Assembly: GCA_040882465.1 (NCBI GenBank)
Contig: JBBEBG010000026.1
Coordinates: 46,518 to 110,517, forward strand
From: Gemmatimonadota bacterium
GTDB lineage: Bacteria; Gemmatimonadota; Gemmatimonadetes; Longimicrobiales; Gaopeijiaceae
Reading direction: 5' to 3'
Length of the DNA: 64,000 bases
Part shown: one piece after another, positions 53,908-63,021 of the stretch
Numbering within the stretch: position 1 is the stretch's first letter
Layout of the letters: every line of letters starts with the position of its first letter
Notes under the pieces: generated by a model
What the model was told of the DNA's origin: nothing
Databases searched by the model: none
Seen by the model: only the letters and a program-made list of their open reading frames with translations
Position numbers and translations under genes: made by a program

Positions 53908-54646
53908 CGGCTGGAGCGGGCCAGACGGTTCGGCGAAGTCCCAGGAGCGACCGGAGCCCGGCGACCGGACGGAACCGGGAGGCCCGCTCCCGATGCGCGA
54001 AACCTACGCGGAAGGGGCATTCCTCGATCCGGCGCGCATGCGGGGCAACCTTCGAGAGAAGCTCGAGGTTCGCACCCCACCCCTTGCTCCAGAGGAGCCG
54101 CTCCCCCTCGGGGAGCTCGCGAACCGCCTTTTTTACGACGATCACCCGGTACGCCCGGAAGCCCGAAAGGGGGTCGGCCACCGGCGCGCGCGTGAGGGCC
54201 CTTCCGAGGAGGACCCGGGCGAGCCGGCGCGAAACGCGTACGGGCTTCGGCAAGCCGGTTCCCTCCTCCGCCACCCGCCCCGCCACGAGGTCCGCGCCCC
54301 CCTCGATTGCCTTGACCATGTCCACCAGGTCTTCGGGATTCTCCGTGAAGTCGCCCTGAAGGGTCACGACGACGTCCCGCTTGGGGTAAGCGCTCCGGTC
54401 CACGATGTCGCGGAGGAGTCGCTCGACGGCCGCCCCGTATCCGAGCCGCTGTTCGGCGCGGACGGTCCTAAGCGGGAGCGCCCTCGCGTACCGAGCTAGG
54501 ACCTCCGCAGTGCCGTCGTCCGACGCGTCATCCAGCACGACGATCTCGAAATCCCGACCGAACTCCGCCATCACCTTGCGGATCTTCCAGAGGAGGACGC
54601 CGAGCGTTCCGGCCTCGTTGTGCGCGGGAATAGCGATGTAGATCAC
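53885..54646 (-). CDS. GT2 family glycosyltransferase
   Basis: The 253-aa cytoplasmic enzyme has IYIAIPAHNEAGTLG, IVVLDDASDDGTAE and the DxD-like QGDFTENPEDL, as in dolichol-phosphate-mannose synthase relatives, but no C-terminal membrane helices. It is the last gene of an operon with lipid A acyltransferase, MsbA and PorX-like genes and may add a sugar to a lipid or surface glycan. Its start overlaps the acyltransferase stop by 4 bases. Confidence 0.88.
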   Translation of the reverse strand: MIYIAIPAHNEAGTLGVLLWKIRKVMAEFGRDFEIVVLDDASDDGTAEVLARYARALPLRTVRAEQRLGYGAAVERLLRDIVDRSAYPKRDVVVTLQGDFTENPEDLVDMVKAIEGGADLVAGRVAEEGTGLPKPVRVSRRLARVLLGRALTRAPVADPLSGFRAYRVIVVKKAVRELPEGERLLWSKGWGANLELLSKVAPHARRIEECPFRVGFAHRERASRFRPVAGLRSLLGLRRTVWPAPAATSPPLP

Positions 54647-55635
54647 TCCGAGTCCTCCGCGGTCCGATTCTCGGGCCCGGACTCCATGGCCCGACCCTCC
54701 TCGGGGCCCACTGGTACCACGCCCTCCGACCCCGGTTCCTCTTCATCGGGCCTCGTCTTCCACCGTTTGTGAAACCAGAAGTACTGTTCGGGAGACTCCC
54801 GGATCGCCGCCTCCAACGCGGCGTGGTAGGCACGGGTCAGGGCGAGGAGGTCCCCCGCCGGGTCCCCGGCAGTCTCGAAGTCGAGCGGCTCGATCGCGAG
54901 ATGGTAGCGGGCCCGGTGTCCATCGAGGCGGCGCACGAGGGCCGTGAGGACCTCGGCACCCGTTCGCGCCGCCAGTAGCCCGGGGCCCCGAGCGGTGGCC
55001 GCCGGCGTCCCGAAAAAGTCCACGAAGAGGCCCCCGACCGGTGCGTTCTGATCCGCGACCAGCGCTACGGCCCGGGGCTCCCGAAGGGATCGGAGGAGGT
55101 GCCGTGTCGCCTCGTGACGATAGACCACTCGCATCCCCAACTCCTCCCGCATCCGTCGCAACCGGGCCTCGAATAGGCGGTTTCGCTGAATCCGGGCCAC
55201 TACGTCAATGGGAACGCCGTTTGCGGCCACGGCGGCGCCCCCGATCTCCCAATTTCCCAGGTGTCCGGTGAGGAGGAGAACGCCCCGCCCCTGCGCGAGC
55301 GCCGCATGAACTCGGTCGAGTCCGGACACGCCGCACCGTTCCCGGATCTCGGCGGGGGTCATCCCTTCGAGCAGGAGGAGCGCCGCGGCCTCCCGGCCCA
55401 GGTGCCGGTAACAGGCGGACGCCACCTTTCGGCGCCAGGAGGGAGTTCTTTCGGGGAAGGCGCGCTCGAGGTTCTCCGCGACGACCCGGCGCCGGATGCG
55501 CAGCACGGATCCCGCGATCCATCCGCACGCAGCACCGAGACCCAGTGCCACCGGTTCCGGAAGCCGCCGCACCACGGCGGACACGGAGAGTAAAAGTAGC
55601 TGCTCCGCCCGGTGGGAAATCCGGGGCTCGGTCAC
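54643..55635 (-). CDS. lipid A acyltransferase, LpxL/HtrB-like
   Basis: The 330-aa membrane-associated enzyme has an N-terminal hydrophobic region and the HX4E catalytic motif HLGNWE in LLTGHLGNWEIGG. The segments NLERAFPERTPSWRR and VALVADQNAP are also typical of LpxL/LpxM-like enzymes that add secondary acyl chains to lipid A. The acyl donor and position are unknown. It is coupled at both ends by 4-base overlaps. The last 45 residues are Glu/Pro-rich and not part of the domain. Confidence 0.88.
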   Translation of the reverse strand: MTEPRISHRAEQLLLLSVSAVVRRLPEPVALGLGAACGWIAGSVLRIRRRVVAENLERAFPERTPSWRRKVASACYRHLGREAAALLLLEGMTPAEIRERCGVSGLDRVHAALAQGRGVLLLTGHLGNWEIGGAAVAANGVPIDVVARIQRNRLFEARLRRMREELGMRVVYRHEATRHLLRSLREPRAVALVADQNAPVGGLFVDFFGTPAATARGPGLLAARTGAEVLTALVRRLDGHRARYHLAIEPLDFETAGDPAGDLLALTRAYHAALEAAIRESPEQYFWFHKRWKTRPDEEEPGSEGVVPVGPEEGRAMESGPENRTAEDSE

Positions 55636-57485
55636 GCGCTTCCGGCGGGAATCCCGATCGGCAGGTCCGGGCTCCGAAACTGCAGGTCGTGGAGGCGTCG
55701 GTAGAGCCCGCCTTCGTGGAGCAGCGCCTCGTGGGTCCCGTGCTGGACGATCCGGCCCCCTTCCATGACGAGGATCTGATCGGCGCGCTGAATCGTCGAG
55801 AGGCGGTGCGCGACGACGAAGACGGTGCGGCCGGCGAGGAGACGCCCGAGCGCTTCCTGCACGAGGCGCTCCGACTCCGAATCGAGGGCGGAGGTGGCCT
55901 CGTCGAGGATGAGGATCGGGGGGTCCCGAAGCACCGCGCGGGCGATCGCGATCCTCTGCCGTTCGCCGCCGGAGAGTTGGGTTCCTCGTTCCCCGACCAC
56001 GGTGTCGTATCCGTAGGGAAGGCGCGCGACGAACTCGTGGGCATGCGCGGCCCGTGCCGCCGCCTCCACCGCCTCGCCGGTAACACCCTCCAACGCATAG
56101 GCGATGTTCGCCCGGACCGTGTCGTGGAAAAGCACGGTCTCCTGCGAGACGACGCCGAGCCGTTCGCGGAGGGACCGGAGTGAAAACTCGCGAAGGTCGG
56201 TCCCATCCACGAGGATCCGGCCTCCCGTCACGTCATAAAAGCGCGCGAGGAGATCCACGATCGTCGTTTTTCCCGCGCCCGAGGGGCCGACCAGCGCGGT
56301 CACCGTCCCCGCCCCTGCGCGGAAGCTGGCCTCCTGAAGGACGGGCTCCCCCGCACGATACTCGAAGGAGACGCGGTCGAAGGCGATCTCCTCCCGGACA
56401 CCGGGAAACGGCACGGCCTGGGGGCGATCTCGAATCTCGATCGGGGCATCGAGGAACTCGAAGGCCCGCTCGGCCGCGACAAGTCCGGGTTGCACGATCG
56501 CGGGCAGCTTCCCGAGGTACTTTACGGGAGCATAGAGCTTCATGGAGAGGGCGACGAAGGTGATGAACTCTTCCCCCGAAACGCTTCCGCCCTCCAGGAC
56601 GAGGCGCGTCCCGTACCAGAGGATCGCGACCGTCCCGAGGGCACCGGCCGTCTCCGTGATCGGTGCGGAGAGGGCCCGGTATCGCTCGGTCCTCACGAAG
56701 TTCTTGAAGTAGCTCCAGGTGAGCGCCCGGAAGCGCTTCCGCTCGTGGGCCTCGGCGGCCGAGGCCTTCACCACGCGAATCCCTGCCAGCGTCTCCTGAA
56801 GGTGACTGTTCACGTCACCGGCCAGGTTCAGGACCGCGCGATCCCCGCGGCGGACCCGACGGAGAAGTGGACCCCAGATGAGCGCGACTCCGGGAACCAC
56901 GATGAAGGCGGCGAGCGTGAGCCTCCAAGAAATGAGAACCATCCAACCCAGAGCGGCCACGAGCTCGAAACCCGACGAGAGGATTCTCGCGAGCTCTCGC
57001 GAGACGAGCGTCCGGAGCTGCTCGATGTCGTGGGTCACCCGCGAGACGATCTGTCCCATCCTCGTCCGCCCGAAAAAGACGAGATCCAGGTCCACGAGGT
57101 GGTCGTAGACTTCGTTGCGAAGGTCTCGCGTCACCGACTGCTCGATCCAGGCGACCAGGTAAGTCCGCAGGTAGTCGAAGGCGTTTTTCAGAAGGAAGAC
57201 AACCAGCAGGAAAAGAATGATCCCCTGCATCGCATCGGCCGGCGGAGCGCTGAGGTCCACGAACCGGCCCACCGTCCAGTCCATGATGCGCTCGAGCGTC
57301 CCTTCCTCCCCCGGTGCGGCGGCGGCTCCCCCTCCGGGCTCTGAGAAGAGGGTCTGCAGGAACGGGATCAGAAGCGCGAGCGAAAACGCGTCCAGCGCGG
57401 CGAAGATCGAAGTCGCTAGGACGGCGAGCGCGAACACCGGGCGGTAAGGCGCCAGGTATCCGAGGATCCGGCGGATGAGCGTCAA
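55632..57485 (-). CDS. lipid A export ABC transporter, MsbA-like
   Basis: The 617-aa half-transporter joins six predicted membrane helices (residues about 1-330) to an ATPase domain with Walker A VGPSGAGKTT, signature LSGGERQRIAIARA, Walker B ILILDEATSALD and H-loop VVAHRLST. It fits MsbA-type flippases that carry lipid A-core across the inner membrane. The following acyltransferase gene supports this over a drug exporter. Coupled by 4-base overlaps to the genes on both sides. Confidence 0.9.
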   Translation of the reverse strand: MTLIRRILGYLAPYRPVFALAVLATSIFAALDAFSLALLIPFLQTLFSEPGGGAAAAPGEEGTLERIMDWTVGRFVDLSAPPADAMQGIILFLLVVFLLKNAFDYLRTYLVAWIEQSVTRDLRNEVYDHLVDLDLVFFGRTRMGQIVSRVTHDIEQLRTLVSRELARILSSGFELVAALGWMVLISWRLTLAAFIVVPGVALIWGPLLRRVRRGDRAVLNLAGDVNSHLQETLAGIRVVKASAAEAHERKRFRALTWSYFKNFVRTERYRALSAPITETAGALGTVAILWYGTRLVLEGGSVSGEEFITFVALSMKLYAPVKYLGKLPAIVQPGLVAAERAFEFLDAPIEIRDRPQAVPFPGVREEIAFDRVSFEYRAGEPVLQEASFRAGAGTVTALVGPSGAGKTTIVDLLARFYDVTGGRILVDGTDLREFSLRSLRERLGVVSQETVLFHDTVRANIAYALEGVTGEAVEAAARAAHAHEFVARLPYGYDTVVGERGTQLSGGERQRIAIARAVLRDPPILILDEATSALDSESERLVQEALGRLLAGRTVFVVAHRLSTIQRADQILVMEGGRIVQHGTHEALLHEGGLYRRLHDLQFRSPDLPIGIPAGSA

Positions 57486-59056
57486 CGCGGGCGGGGTTTG
57501 AGGGTCGCCACCGGGACGATCATCTCCTCGGGCGAGATGCCACCGTGGAGGAAGGCCCCGCGGTACCGGTTCTGGTACTCGCGAAGCTTCGTCGGATACA
57601 CGAGAAAGTAGTCCTCCAGCGCGAGCACGTATCCCGTCCCGATTCTCCCGTGCGGGATGCGGAGGTCGGCCGGATCAGAGGTCGCGAAGACCGCCTTCGG
57701 GTCCTCTGCCTTGAGATCGTATCCGAACTTAAAGCGGAGGTTCGAAGTCGCGTCCTTGCGCGCGAAAACCGTCGTGGGACGGTTGCAGTGGATCGAGCCA
57801 TGATCCGTCGTGAGGACCGTGGAAATTCCCTGCGCCGCGACCTCTCGCAGGACCTGCAGGAGGGAGGATCTTTCGAGCCAGGACCGCGTGAGCTCCCGGA
57901 GCGAGATCTCGTCGCGGGCCACCTCCATGAAAACCGGAGACTCGCCTCGCGAGTGGATGAGGAGGTCCATGAAATTGAAGACGAGGGCGACGACCCCCCC
58001 CTCGGTCTTGAGGGCAGAGGTCACGCGAGCACGGAGCCGCTCTCCCTCCCGTTCGGAGAAGATCTTTTCGTAGTGGACCGGGATGTCGCGTCCGGCAAGA
58101 CTTCGGAGATGGCGTGTGAGGAGCGGTTGCTCGAAATCGTTCAGGCTCCCTTCTTCCCCGATCCCCTCCCACCACCCCGGTCGGTCCGCCGCGATTCGCT
58201 CGGGGAATTGCCCCGAAAAGATGGCGTTTCGCGAATACGGGGTCGCGGTCGGGAGGATGGAGTAATAAAGATCCTCCTCCACGTCGAATAGCGGCGCCAA
58301 CAGAGGGCGCATGACGCGCCACTGGTCGAGTCGCATGCAATCCAACACGACGAGGAGGACTGGATTCCGGCCGAGCAGCGGGAAGAGGTATCGCGTGACC
58401 AGGTCCGTCGAGAGGGTGGGGCGATCGCCTCTGTCCCTCATCCAGAGGGGATACACCTCCTTCACCCAGACGCCGAAGTCCCGCCGCAGGTCGCCCATCA
58501 GGGAGTTCACCGAGTCGAGCAGCCCCGTCTCGCCCGCCGCCTCGAGCCGGATGTGCCAGTCCGTCAGCTCGCTGAAAAGCTCCGCGAACTCGGCGGGGGT
58601 ACGCGCCGCCTCCCGACGCTCTTCGAGCCTCCGGAATCCGGCCGCGAAGTCCTGCGCGACCTGTTGTTGGCGGATCGAGGGACCCTCTAGGATGCGGGTC
58701 ACCATCGAGAGGACCTGACGCGGGCTCGCCGGTTTCACGAGGTAGTCATCCACCCGCCGGCCGATCGCTTCCGTCATTGTCCGGTCCTCCTCGGACTTCG
58801 TGATCATGACCACCCGCGCGTGCGGATCCTCGCGGCGGAGGATCTCCAGCACCTCCAGTCCCCGCCGCCCCGGCATCCTTTCGTCGAGGAGCACAAGGTC
58901 GTACGGCTCGTCCCGGAGGAGGGCGAGAGCGTCGTCGCCGTTCGCGATCGCGTCCACGTGATAGCCGCGTTGCTGGAGGAAGAGACAATGGGGCCGAAGG
59001 AGCTCGACCTCGTCGTCCACCCAAAGGATCCGCTTCGCGGCACGGAGATGGGTCAT
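57482..59056 (-). CDS. PorX-like response regulator with PglZ phosphatase domain
   Basis: This 524-aa protein has a receiver domain (acidic pair WVDDE at 12-16, phospho-acceptor Asp58, Lys108 in LVKPAS), a helical middle, and a C-terminal PglZ domain of the alkaline phosphatase superfamily. The metal-site residues are visible: Asp239 in VVLDCMRLDQW, Thr272 in LPTATPYSRNAIFSG, and Asp-His in LTTDHGSI. This is the architecture of PorX, which in Bacteroidetes controls type IX secretion and cleaves cyclic oligonucleotides. Here it leads an envelope lipid operon. The ATG at 59056 gives the full receiver domain. Confidence 0.88.
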   Translation of the reverse strand: MTHLRAAKRILWVDDEVELLRPHCLFLQQRGYHVDAIANGDDALALLRDEPYDLVLLDERMPGRRGLEVLEILRREDPHARVVMITKSEEDRTMTEAIGRRVDDYLVKPASPRQVLSMVTRILEGPSIRQQQVAQDFAAGFRRLEERREAARTPAEFAELFSELTDWHIRLEAAGETGLLDSVNSLMGDLRRDFGVWVKEVYPLWMRDRGDRPTLSTDLVTRYLFPLLGRNPVLLVVLDCMRLDQWRVMRPLLAPLFDVEEDLYYSILPTATPYSRNAIFSGQFPERIAADRPGWWEGIGEEGSLNDFEQPLLTRHLRSLAGRDIPVHYEKIFSEREGERLRARVTSALKTEGGVVALVFNFMDLLIHSRGESPVFMEVARDEISLRELTRSWLERSSLLQVLREVAAQGISTVLTTDHGSIHCNRPTTVFARKDATSNLRFKFGYDLKAEDPKAVFATSDPADLRIPHGRIGTGYVLALEDYFLVYPTKLREYQNRYRGAFLHGGISPEEMIVPVATLKPRPR

Positions 59057-59181
59057 GGTGGGAAAGCTACCGCGGGTAGCGGAGGAGGGCCAAGCAGACC
59101 GGAGTGGAAGTACACTTTCCCTGTTACATTCCGCGCCGAACCCGGGTCCGCCAGCCGCCTGTCGCCGGACCGCCAGGACCG

Positions 59182-60024
59182 ATGCCCCCATGGACCACGA
59201 TGATCGGTTCCCGAGCCCCCTCCCCCCCCCCGGCCTTTCGCGAGATCCCCGGGTCGCGCCTCCGTGCCTGGGCGCGCCCCGAGCTGGAGGAATGGGTGCG
59301 CGGGGCCCTGGGGACGTGCGGGACGCTCCATGCTGCCGCTCGCCGGGACGCCGGCGGAGCCACGAAGCTCACGGGACGCGCGCCGGTCTTCGTGGTGCGG
59401 CGGGGAGACACCGCATGGGCCGTGCGCCGTTACACCCGCGGGGGAGCGGTCGCCTCGTTTCTCGGCGACCGGTACCTTCACCTCGGCTCTCCCCGCCCTC
59501 TCAGCGAGCTCGCGGCGAGTGAGGGACTCCGCCGGCTTGGGGTCCCAACGCCACGAATCCTCGCTCTGGCGGTGTACCGCGCGGGCCCTTTCTACCGGGC
59601 CGACCTGGCGACCGAGCTCGTTCCCGACGCGACGGACCTCGTCGAGTTCCTCTTTCAACCACGGTCCAACGCCTCGGCGGCCACCCGGCAACGCGAGATT
59701 CTCCACGAGTCCGGCTCCCTCGTGCGCCGGCTCGCCGAAGTGGGGGGATACCACCGGGACCTGAACGCGAAGAATCTCTTGGTCCGGAACTCTTCCATGG
59801 CGCCACGGATCTATCTCATAGACCTCGACCGCTGCCGCGTCGGTGTCGGCGCCAAGGATCGCTCCCTCTCCCGAATGGCCGGCCGCCTCCGGTCTTCCCT
59901 GACGAAGTGGGGGCATAAGACCGGGCACTGGCTCGACGCCGCCGACTGGGATGCGCTGGCGACGGGGCTCGGGTCCCCTTCGGAGGGCACTAATTCGGGG
60001 CCTGAGGGTTACCAAACTCGTTAG
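59182..60024 (+). CDS. Kdo-kinase-like (KdkA/InaA family) protein
   Basis: The 280-aa protein has a small-kinase fold: VFVVRRGDTAWAVRRYTRGG as nucleotide strand and lysine-equivalent region, GYHRDLNAKNLLV as catalytic loop and YLIDLDRCRV as metal-binding loop. These are the marks of 3-deoxy-D-manno-octulosonate kinases and InaA/WaaP relatives, which phosphorylate the inner core of LPS. It is divergent from the PorX-like lipid A operon, which fits. The ATG at 59200 is a second start option. Confidence 0.8.
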   Translation: MPPWTTMIGSRAPSPPPAFREIPGSRLRAWARPELEEWVRGALGTCGTLHAAARRDAGGATKLTGRAPVFVVRRGDTAWAVRRYTRGGAVASFLGDRYLHLGSPRPLSELAASEGLRRLGVPTPRILALAVYRAGPFYRADLATELVPDATDLVEFLFQPRSNASAATRQREILHESGSLVRRLAEVGGYHRDLNAKNLLVRNSSMAPRIYLIDLDRCRVGVGAKDRSLSRMAGRLRSSLTKWGHKTGHWLDAADWDALATGLGSPSEGTNSGPEGYQTR

Positions 60025-60071
60025 ACGGATTTGGAATCCGCAGCGAAACGAACACACGGAAGGAGGAAGGT

Positions 60072-60476
60072 ATGAGGAGGAGGCTTAATCGTTGGACTGG
60101 AGCGGCGGTGGCCGGGCTCGTCCTGACGCTCGCGACGGCGGGCGGCGTGCATGCTCAGGCGCCGAACATCTCGGGCACATGGCTCTTCGATGTGGTGGTC
60201 GAGGGAGGCGGCGGGACGCCCACGGTGACGATCGTCCAGGAAGGGAACGCGCTCACCGGACACTACTCGTCCGAAACGCTGGGCGAGGCGGACTTCACCG
60301 GGACGGTCGAGGGAAACATGTTCACGTTCACCTTTTCGGTGGATCCGGGGCTCGGTCAGATGGTCCCGGTGACCTACGCCGGGGAGATCGAAAGCGCGAC
60401 CGCCCTCAAGGGGACGTTCGATCTCGAAGGACTGGGCACGGGGACGTTCACCGCGGTGCCGAAACCGGAAGCCTGA
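60072..60476 (+). CDS. small exported beta-rich protein
   Basis: The 134-aa product has a signal peptide (AVAGLVLTLATAGGVHAQ) and a mature part of short strands (NISGTWLFDVVVEG, TVTIVQEGNALTGHYSS, FTGTVEGNMFTFTFSV, LKGTFDLEGLGTGTFTAV), as in small lipocalin-like secreted proteins. The exact family is not known. An AAGGAGGAAGG directly upstream is a strong ribosome-binding site, suggesting high expression. A GC-rich hairpin terminator follows. Confidence 0.75.
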   Translation: MRRRLNRWTGAAVAGLVLTLATAGGVHAQAPNISGTWLFDVVVEGGGGTPTVTIVQEGNALTGHYSSETLGEADFTGTVEGNMFTFTFSVDPGLGQMVPVTYAGEIESATALKGTFDLEGLGTGTFTAVPKPEA

Positions 60477-60504
60477 CCGGCCTCAGCGATCGCAGAGATT
60501 CAAC

Positions 60505-60539
60505 CCCCGAGGTCGGCGGCCCGTCCGTCGGCCTCGGGG
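60505..60539 (+). terminator. GC-rich hairpin after the exported protein gene
   Basis: The outer arms CCCCGAGG (60505-60512) and CCTCGGGG (60532-60539) are perfectly complementary, and the inner part can pair further. ATTTCTC follows. It lies between the 3' ends of the exported protein and TonB-like genes. Confidence 0.6.
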
Positions 60540-60558
60540 ATTTCTCGTATCCGCCCCT

Positions 60559-61275
60559 TTACTCCATCCCGATCACGTAGGGAAACCAGGCCGCGACGGG
60601 GACGCCGTTCTCCCGGGCCGGATTAAAGACCCACTGGGCGGCCTCGCGTGTCAGCTGCTCATTAAAGCGACGGTCCGAGGTCGGCGGCCGAAGTTGAGTG
60701 GAGTCCGCAACAACGCGCCCCTGCTCGTTCACGAATACCCAAACCTCGATCTCGCTGCCCCGTAGTTCGCGGTTCGTGGGCGGGATGATCATTCCGCGCG
60801 GGGAGGGGGGGATCAACCGTGAGATGCCATCGGCGCCCTGCCCGGCGTCCCCGAGCCCGGTGGCTCCCGGCTGCCCACTGTCCCCGGCGTCGAGCCGATC
60901 GACGCCCGTCCCTGTCCCGACCCCGGGATCGAGGATGTCCGGTACCGCGGGTTCCAACTCCTCCGGTACTTCGGGGAGGATGACCTCCGGTTCCGGAAGG
61001 ACGACGTCGGGAACGGGGATGAGGGGTGGTTGTGGGATCGCCGGTGGCGGGGATCCCATCGAGACGGCCTGGAGGACTCCAGGCGCGGCCCGGTCATTGG
61101 CGTTGTCCGGACCGGCCGCTCCGTCGGAGTCGAAGGGATTGTTCCAGATCGGGCTCAACAAGAAGATGAGCACATGGATCACCACGGAAGCGAGGAGCGC
61201 GAGCCACCACACGGCGCGCTCGCGCGACCGTCGGCTCCCCGCGTCCTGTTGGCGCTCGGTGGCATCGTCCATCAT
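60559..61275 (-). CDS. TonB-like energy transducer
   Basis: The 238-aa protein has an N-terminal membrane helix (VWWLALLASVVIHVLIFLL), a Pro-rich spacer (PPPAIPQPPLIPVPDVVLP), and a C-terminal TonB-type domain (IEVWVFVNEQGRVVADSTQ to AAQWVFNPARENGVPVAAW). It should couple the inner-membrane proton gradient to outer-membrane transport. No ExbB, ExbD or receptor gene is adjacent. The start may be 61275 or the ATG at 61314. Confidence 0.87.
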   Translation of the reverse strand: MMDDATERQQDAGSRRSRERAVWWLALLASVVIHVLIFLLSPIWNNPFDSDGAAGPDNANDRAAPGVLQAVSMGSPPPAIPQPPLIPVPDVVLPEPEVILPEVPEELEPAVPDILDPGVGTGTGVDRLDAGDSGQPGATGLGDAGQGADGISRLIPPSPRGMIIPPTNRELRGSEIEVWVFVNEQGRVVADSTQLRPPTSDRRFNEQLTREAAQWVFNPARENGVPVAAWFPYVIGME

Positions 61276-61562
61276 CGCTCCGTCGTCCGGCCGGGCCGGG
61301 TGGGTCGCCCTCATCCTCCGGACATCCCCGGCCGCCGCATGAAGGCCGGTTCCCTGTAGTACGACCGAGCCCCACCAAGGGTTTCCGTGCGCTGCCCCGC
61401 GCACTCCCCGGATTCCACGCCTCGAACGTGAATCGAGGCCGTCCGATCGGCGCTTGCGCGCCGCTGGGCCGCCGGGCAACTTCGATCATCCGCGTCCCGA
61501 CCCCCACACCTTCCCCAGCCGGCCAGGGCCCATCGAGGCTTCGAACCGGAATCTCGGACCCC

Positions 61563-62459
61563 GTGCCCACGCAAGAACACACCGCCGATCGGGCCGCCCC
61601 GTCACTCGCGCGTTCGTATTACGAGCTCACGAAGCCAGGGATCGCCGGCTTCGCGATGATGACCGCCGGGGTCTCTTATTACGTGGCGACCGCGGGGCGC
61701 GCGGACTTCCTCCCCGTCCTTTACACCCTCGCGGGGATGCTTCTCGCCAGCGCCGGCGCCCTGGCCCTCAACCAATATGCCGAGCGGGACCTCGACGCCC
61801 TGATGGACCGGACCCGCCGGCGCCCGCTCCCCTCGGGCCGCATTCGCCCGAGGGATGCGCTCGCCTTCGGCCTCGTCCTGGTCGCCGCGGGCGCCTCCCT
61901 GCTCTGGGTGACCGTCGGCACCCTCCCCGCACTTCTCACTCTCGTCTCGGCCGCGGCCTACAATCTGATTTATACCCCGCTCAAGTCCCGCTCGTACGCG
62001 GCCACCCTCGCGGGAGCCATCCCCGGGGGCATGCCGGCCCTGATCGGGTGGAGCGCGGCGACCGGAGAGGTGACCCTCGGAGCCCTAGTGCTCTTCGGAA
62101 TCGGATTCCTCTGGCAGATTCCGCACGTGCTCGCCCTCGCCTGGCTCCTCCGAGAGGACTATGCCCGGGCCGGGTTCCTCATGGCGCCGCCCGCGGATCC
62201 CGAAGGAAGGACCATCGGTCGCCACATGATTCTGTATGCTTCCGCCCTCATCCCGGTGAGCCTCCTTCCCACTCCGCTCGGATTGACCGGAACCATTTAC
62301 CTCGTCGGTGCGCTGGCACTCGGGGCCATGCTCCTCGGATTCGCGGTCGTCGCGCGCGGGGAGATGTCGCGCCGCGCGGTGCGGAGAGTCTTCCTGGGCT
62401 CGCTCGCCTACCAGCCGCTCCTGTTGGCCCTCATGCTCGTAGACACCGTGCGAGGCTGA
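61563..62459 (+). CDS. ctaB: protohaem IX farnesyltransferase
   Basis: The 298-aa polytopic UbiA-family enzyme makes haem O for terminal oxidases. The prenyl-diphosphate motif is NQYAERDLDALMDRTRRRPL and the second acidic loop is present as LREDYARAGF. Conserved helices include PALIGWSAATG and FLWQIPHVLALAW. The start is a GTG at 61563. It implies a haem-copper oxidase and an aerobic life. No cox genes are in the window. Confidence 0.93.
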   Translation: MPTQEHTADRAAPSLARSYYELTKPGIAGFAMMTAGVSYYVATAGRADFLPVLYTLAGMLLASAGALALNQYAERDLDALMDRTRRRPLPSGRIRPRDALAFGLVLVAAGASLLWVTVGTLPALLTLVSAAAYNLIYTPLKSRSYAATLAGAIPGGMPALIGWSAATGEVTLGALVLFGIGFLWQIPHVLALAWLLREDYARAGFLMAPPADPEGRTIGRHMILYASALIPVSLLPTPLGLTGTIYLVGALALGAMLLGFAVVARGEMSRRAVRRVFLGSLAYQPLLLALMLVDTVRG

Positions 62460-62478
62460 CGCCGCGGCCCGTGCGTCG

Positions 62479-63018
62479 TCAGAGGGGCGGGGCTGGTGGG
62501 TCACGCCAGGAGTCTCGCCATCGATCGTAGCGGACCGCGACGACCCCGGCCCGCCCGAGGACGGCCAGCCCGTCGGCGTCGCGATACGGCTCCCGGTAAA
62601 AGAGGTGCGCCACCCGGGCCTGAACCATGAGCTTCGCGCACATGACGCAGGGCGACGCGGTGACAAAGACTACCTTGTCGTGCAGAAGGCCGGGGGCCTT
62701 CACGAGGGCGTTCATCTCCGAGTGGATACACCCGCACGCCCCGGGGATCGGGGAGTCGCAATCGTTCGGAAAGCCCCGCACGTTTCCATTGTACCCGATC
62801 GCGACGACGTTTTCGAGCATCGGATCGGTGATCACCGTTCCCACCGAAAGGCGGCGGCAGGTGCTGCGCTTGGCGAGATCCTCCGCCATCCGCATGTACA
62901 CTTCGAAGAGGGGCGGCCGGTCGAGACTGTAAGCGGCGACTTCGCTCGCGTCGGCCACCTCGACCATGTTCAACGGATGTGTGTTTTCCGGAACGAGATC
63001 CTTGAAGAGGACCGGCAT
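62479..63018 (-). CDS. deoxycytidylate deaminase
   Basis: The 179-aa zinc enzyme has the deaminase motifs IHSEMNAL (His ligand and catalytic Glu) and ASPCVMCAKL (Cys ligands), with the upstream segment RRLSVGTVITD. It converts dCMP to dUMP, the substrate of ThyX at 20.3 kb. An in-frame ComEB-type assignment is also compatible. It ends 20 bases from the convergent ctaB gene and starts 3 bases after the bipA stop on the same strand. Confidence 0.9.
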   Translation of the reverse strand: MPVLFKDLVPENTHPLNMVEVADASEVAAYSLDRPPLFEVYMRMAEDLAKRSTCRRLSVGTVITDPMLENVVAIGYNGNVRGFPNDCDSPIPGACGCIHSEMNALVKAPGLLHDKVVFVTASPCVMCAKLMVQARVAHLFYREPYRDADGLAVLGRAGVVAVRYDRWRDSWRDPPAPPL

Positions 63019-63021
63019 CGG

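Noticed and set aside
57482-59056. Evidence for a type IX secretion system
   Set aside because: A PorX-like protein alone does not show this. No Por/Spr structural genes or C-terminal sorting domains are in the window.
60027-60060. tRNA-like anticodon arm (CGGATTTGGAATCCG)
   Set aside because: Only the one stem-loop is present. No acceptor stem, T arm or GTTCGA-type loop is found on either strand, and the area overlaps the end of the Kdo-kinase-like gene and the leader of the next gene.
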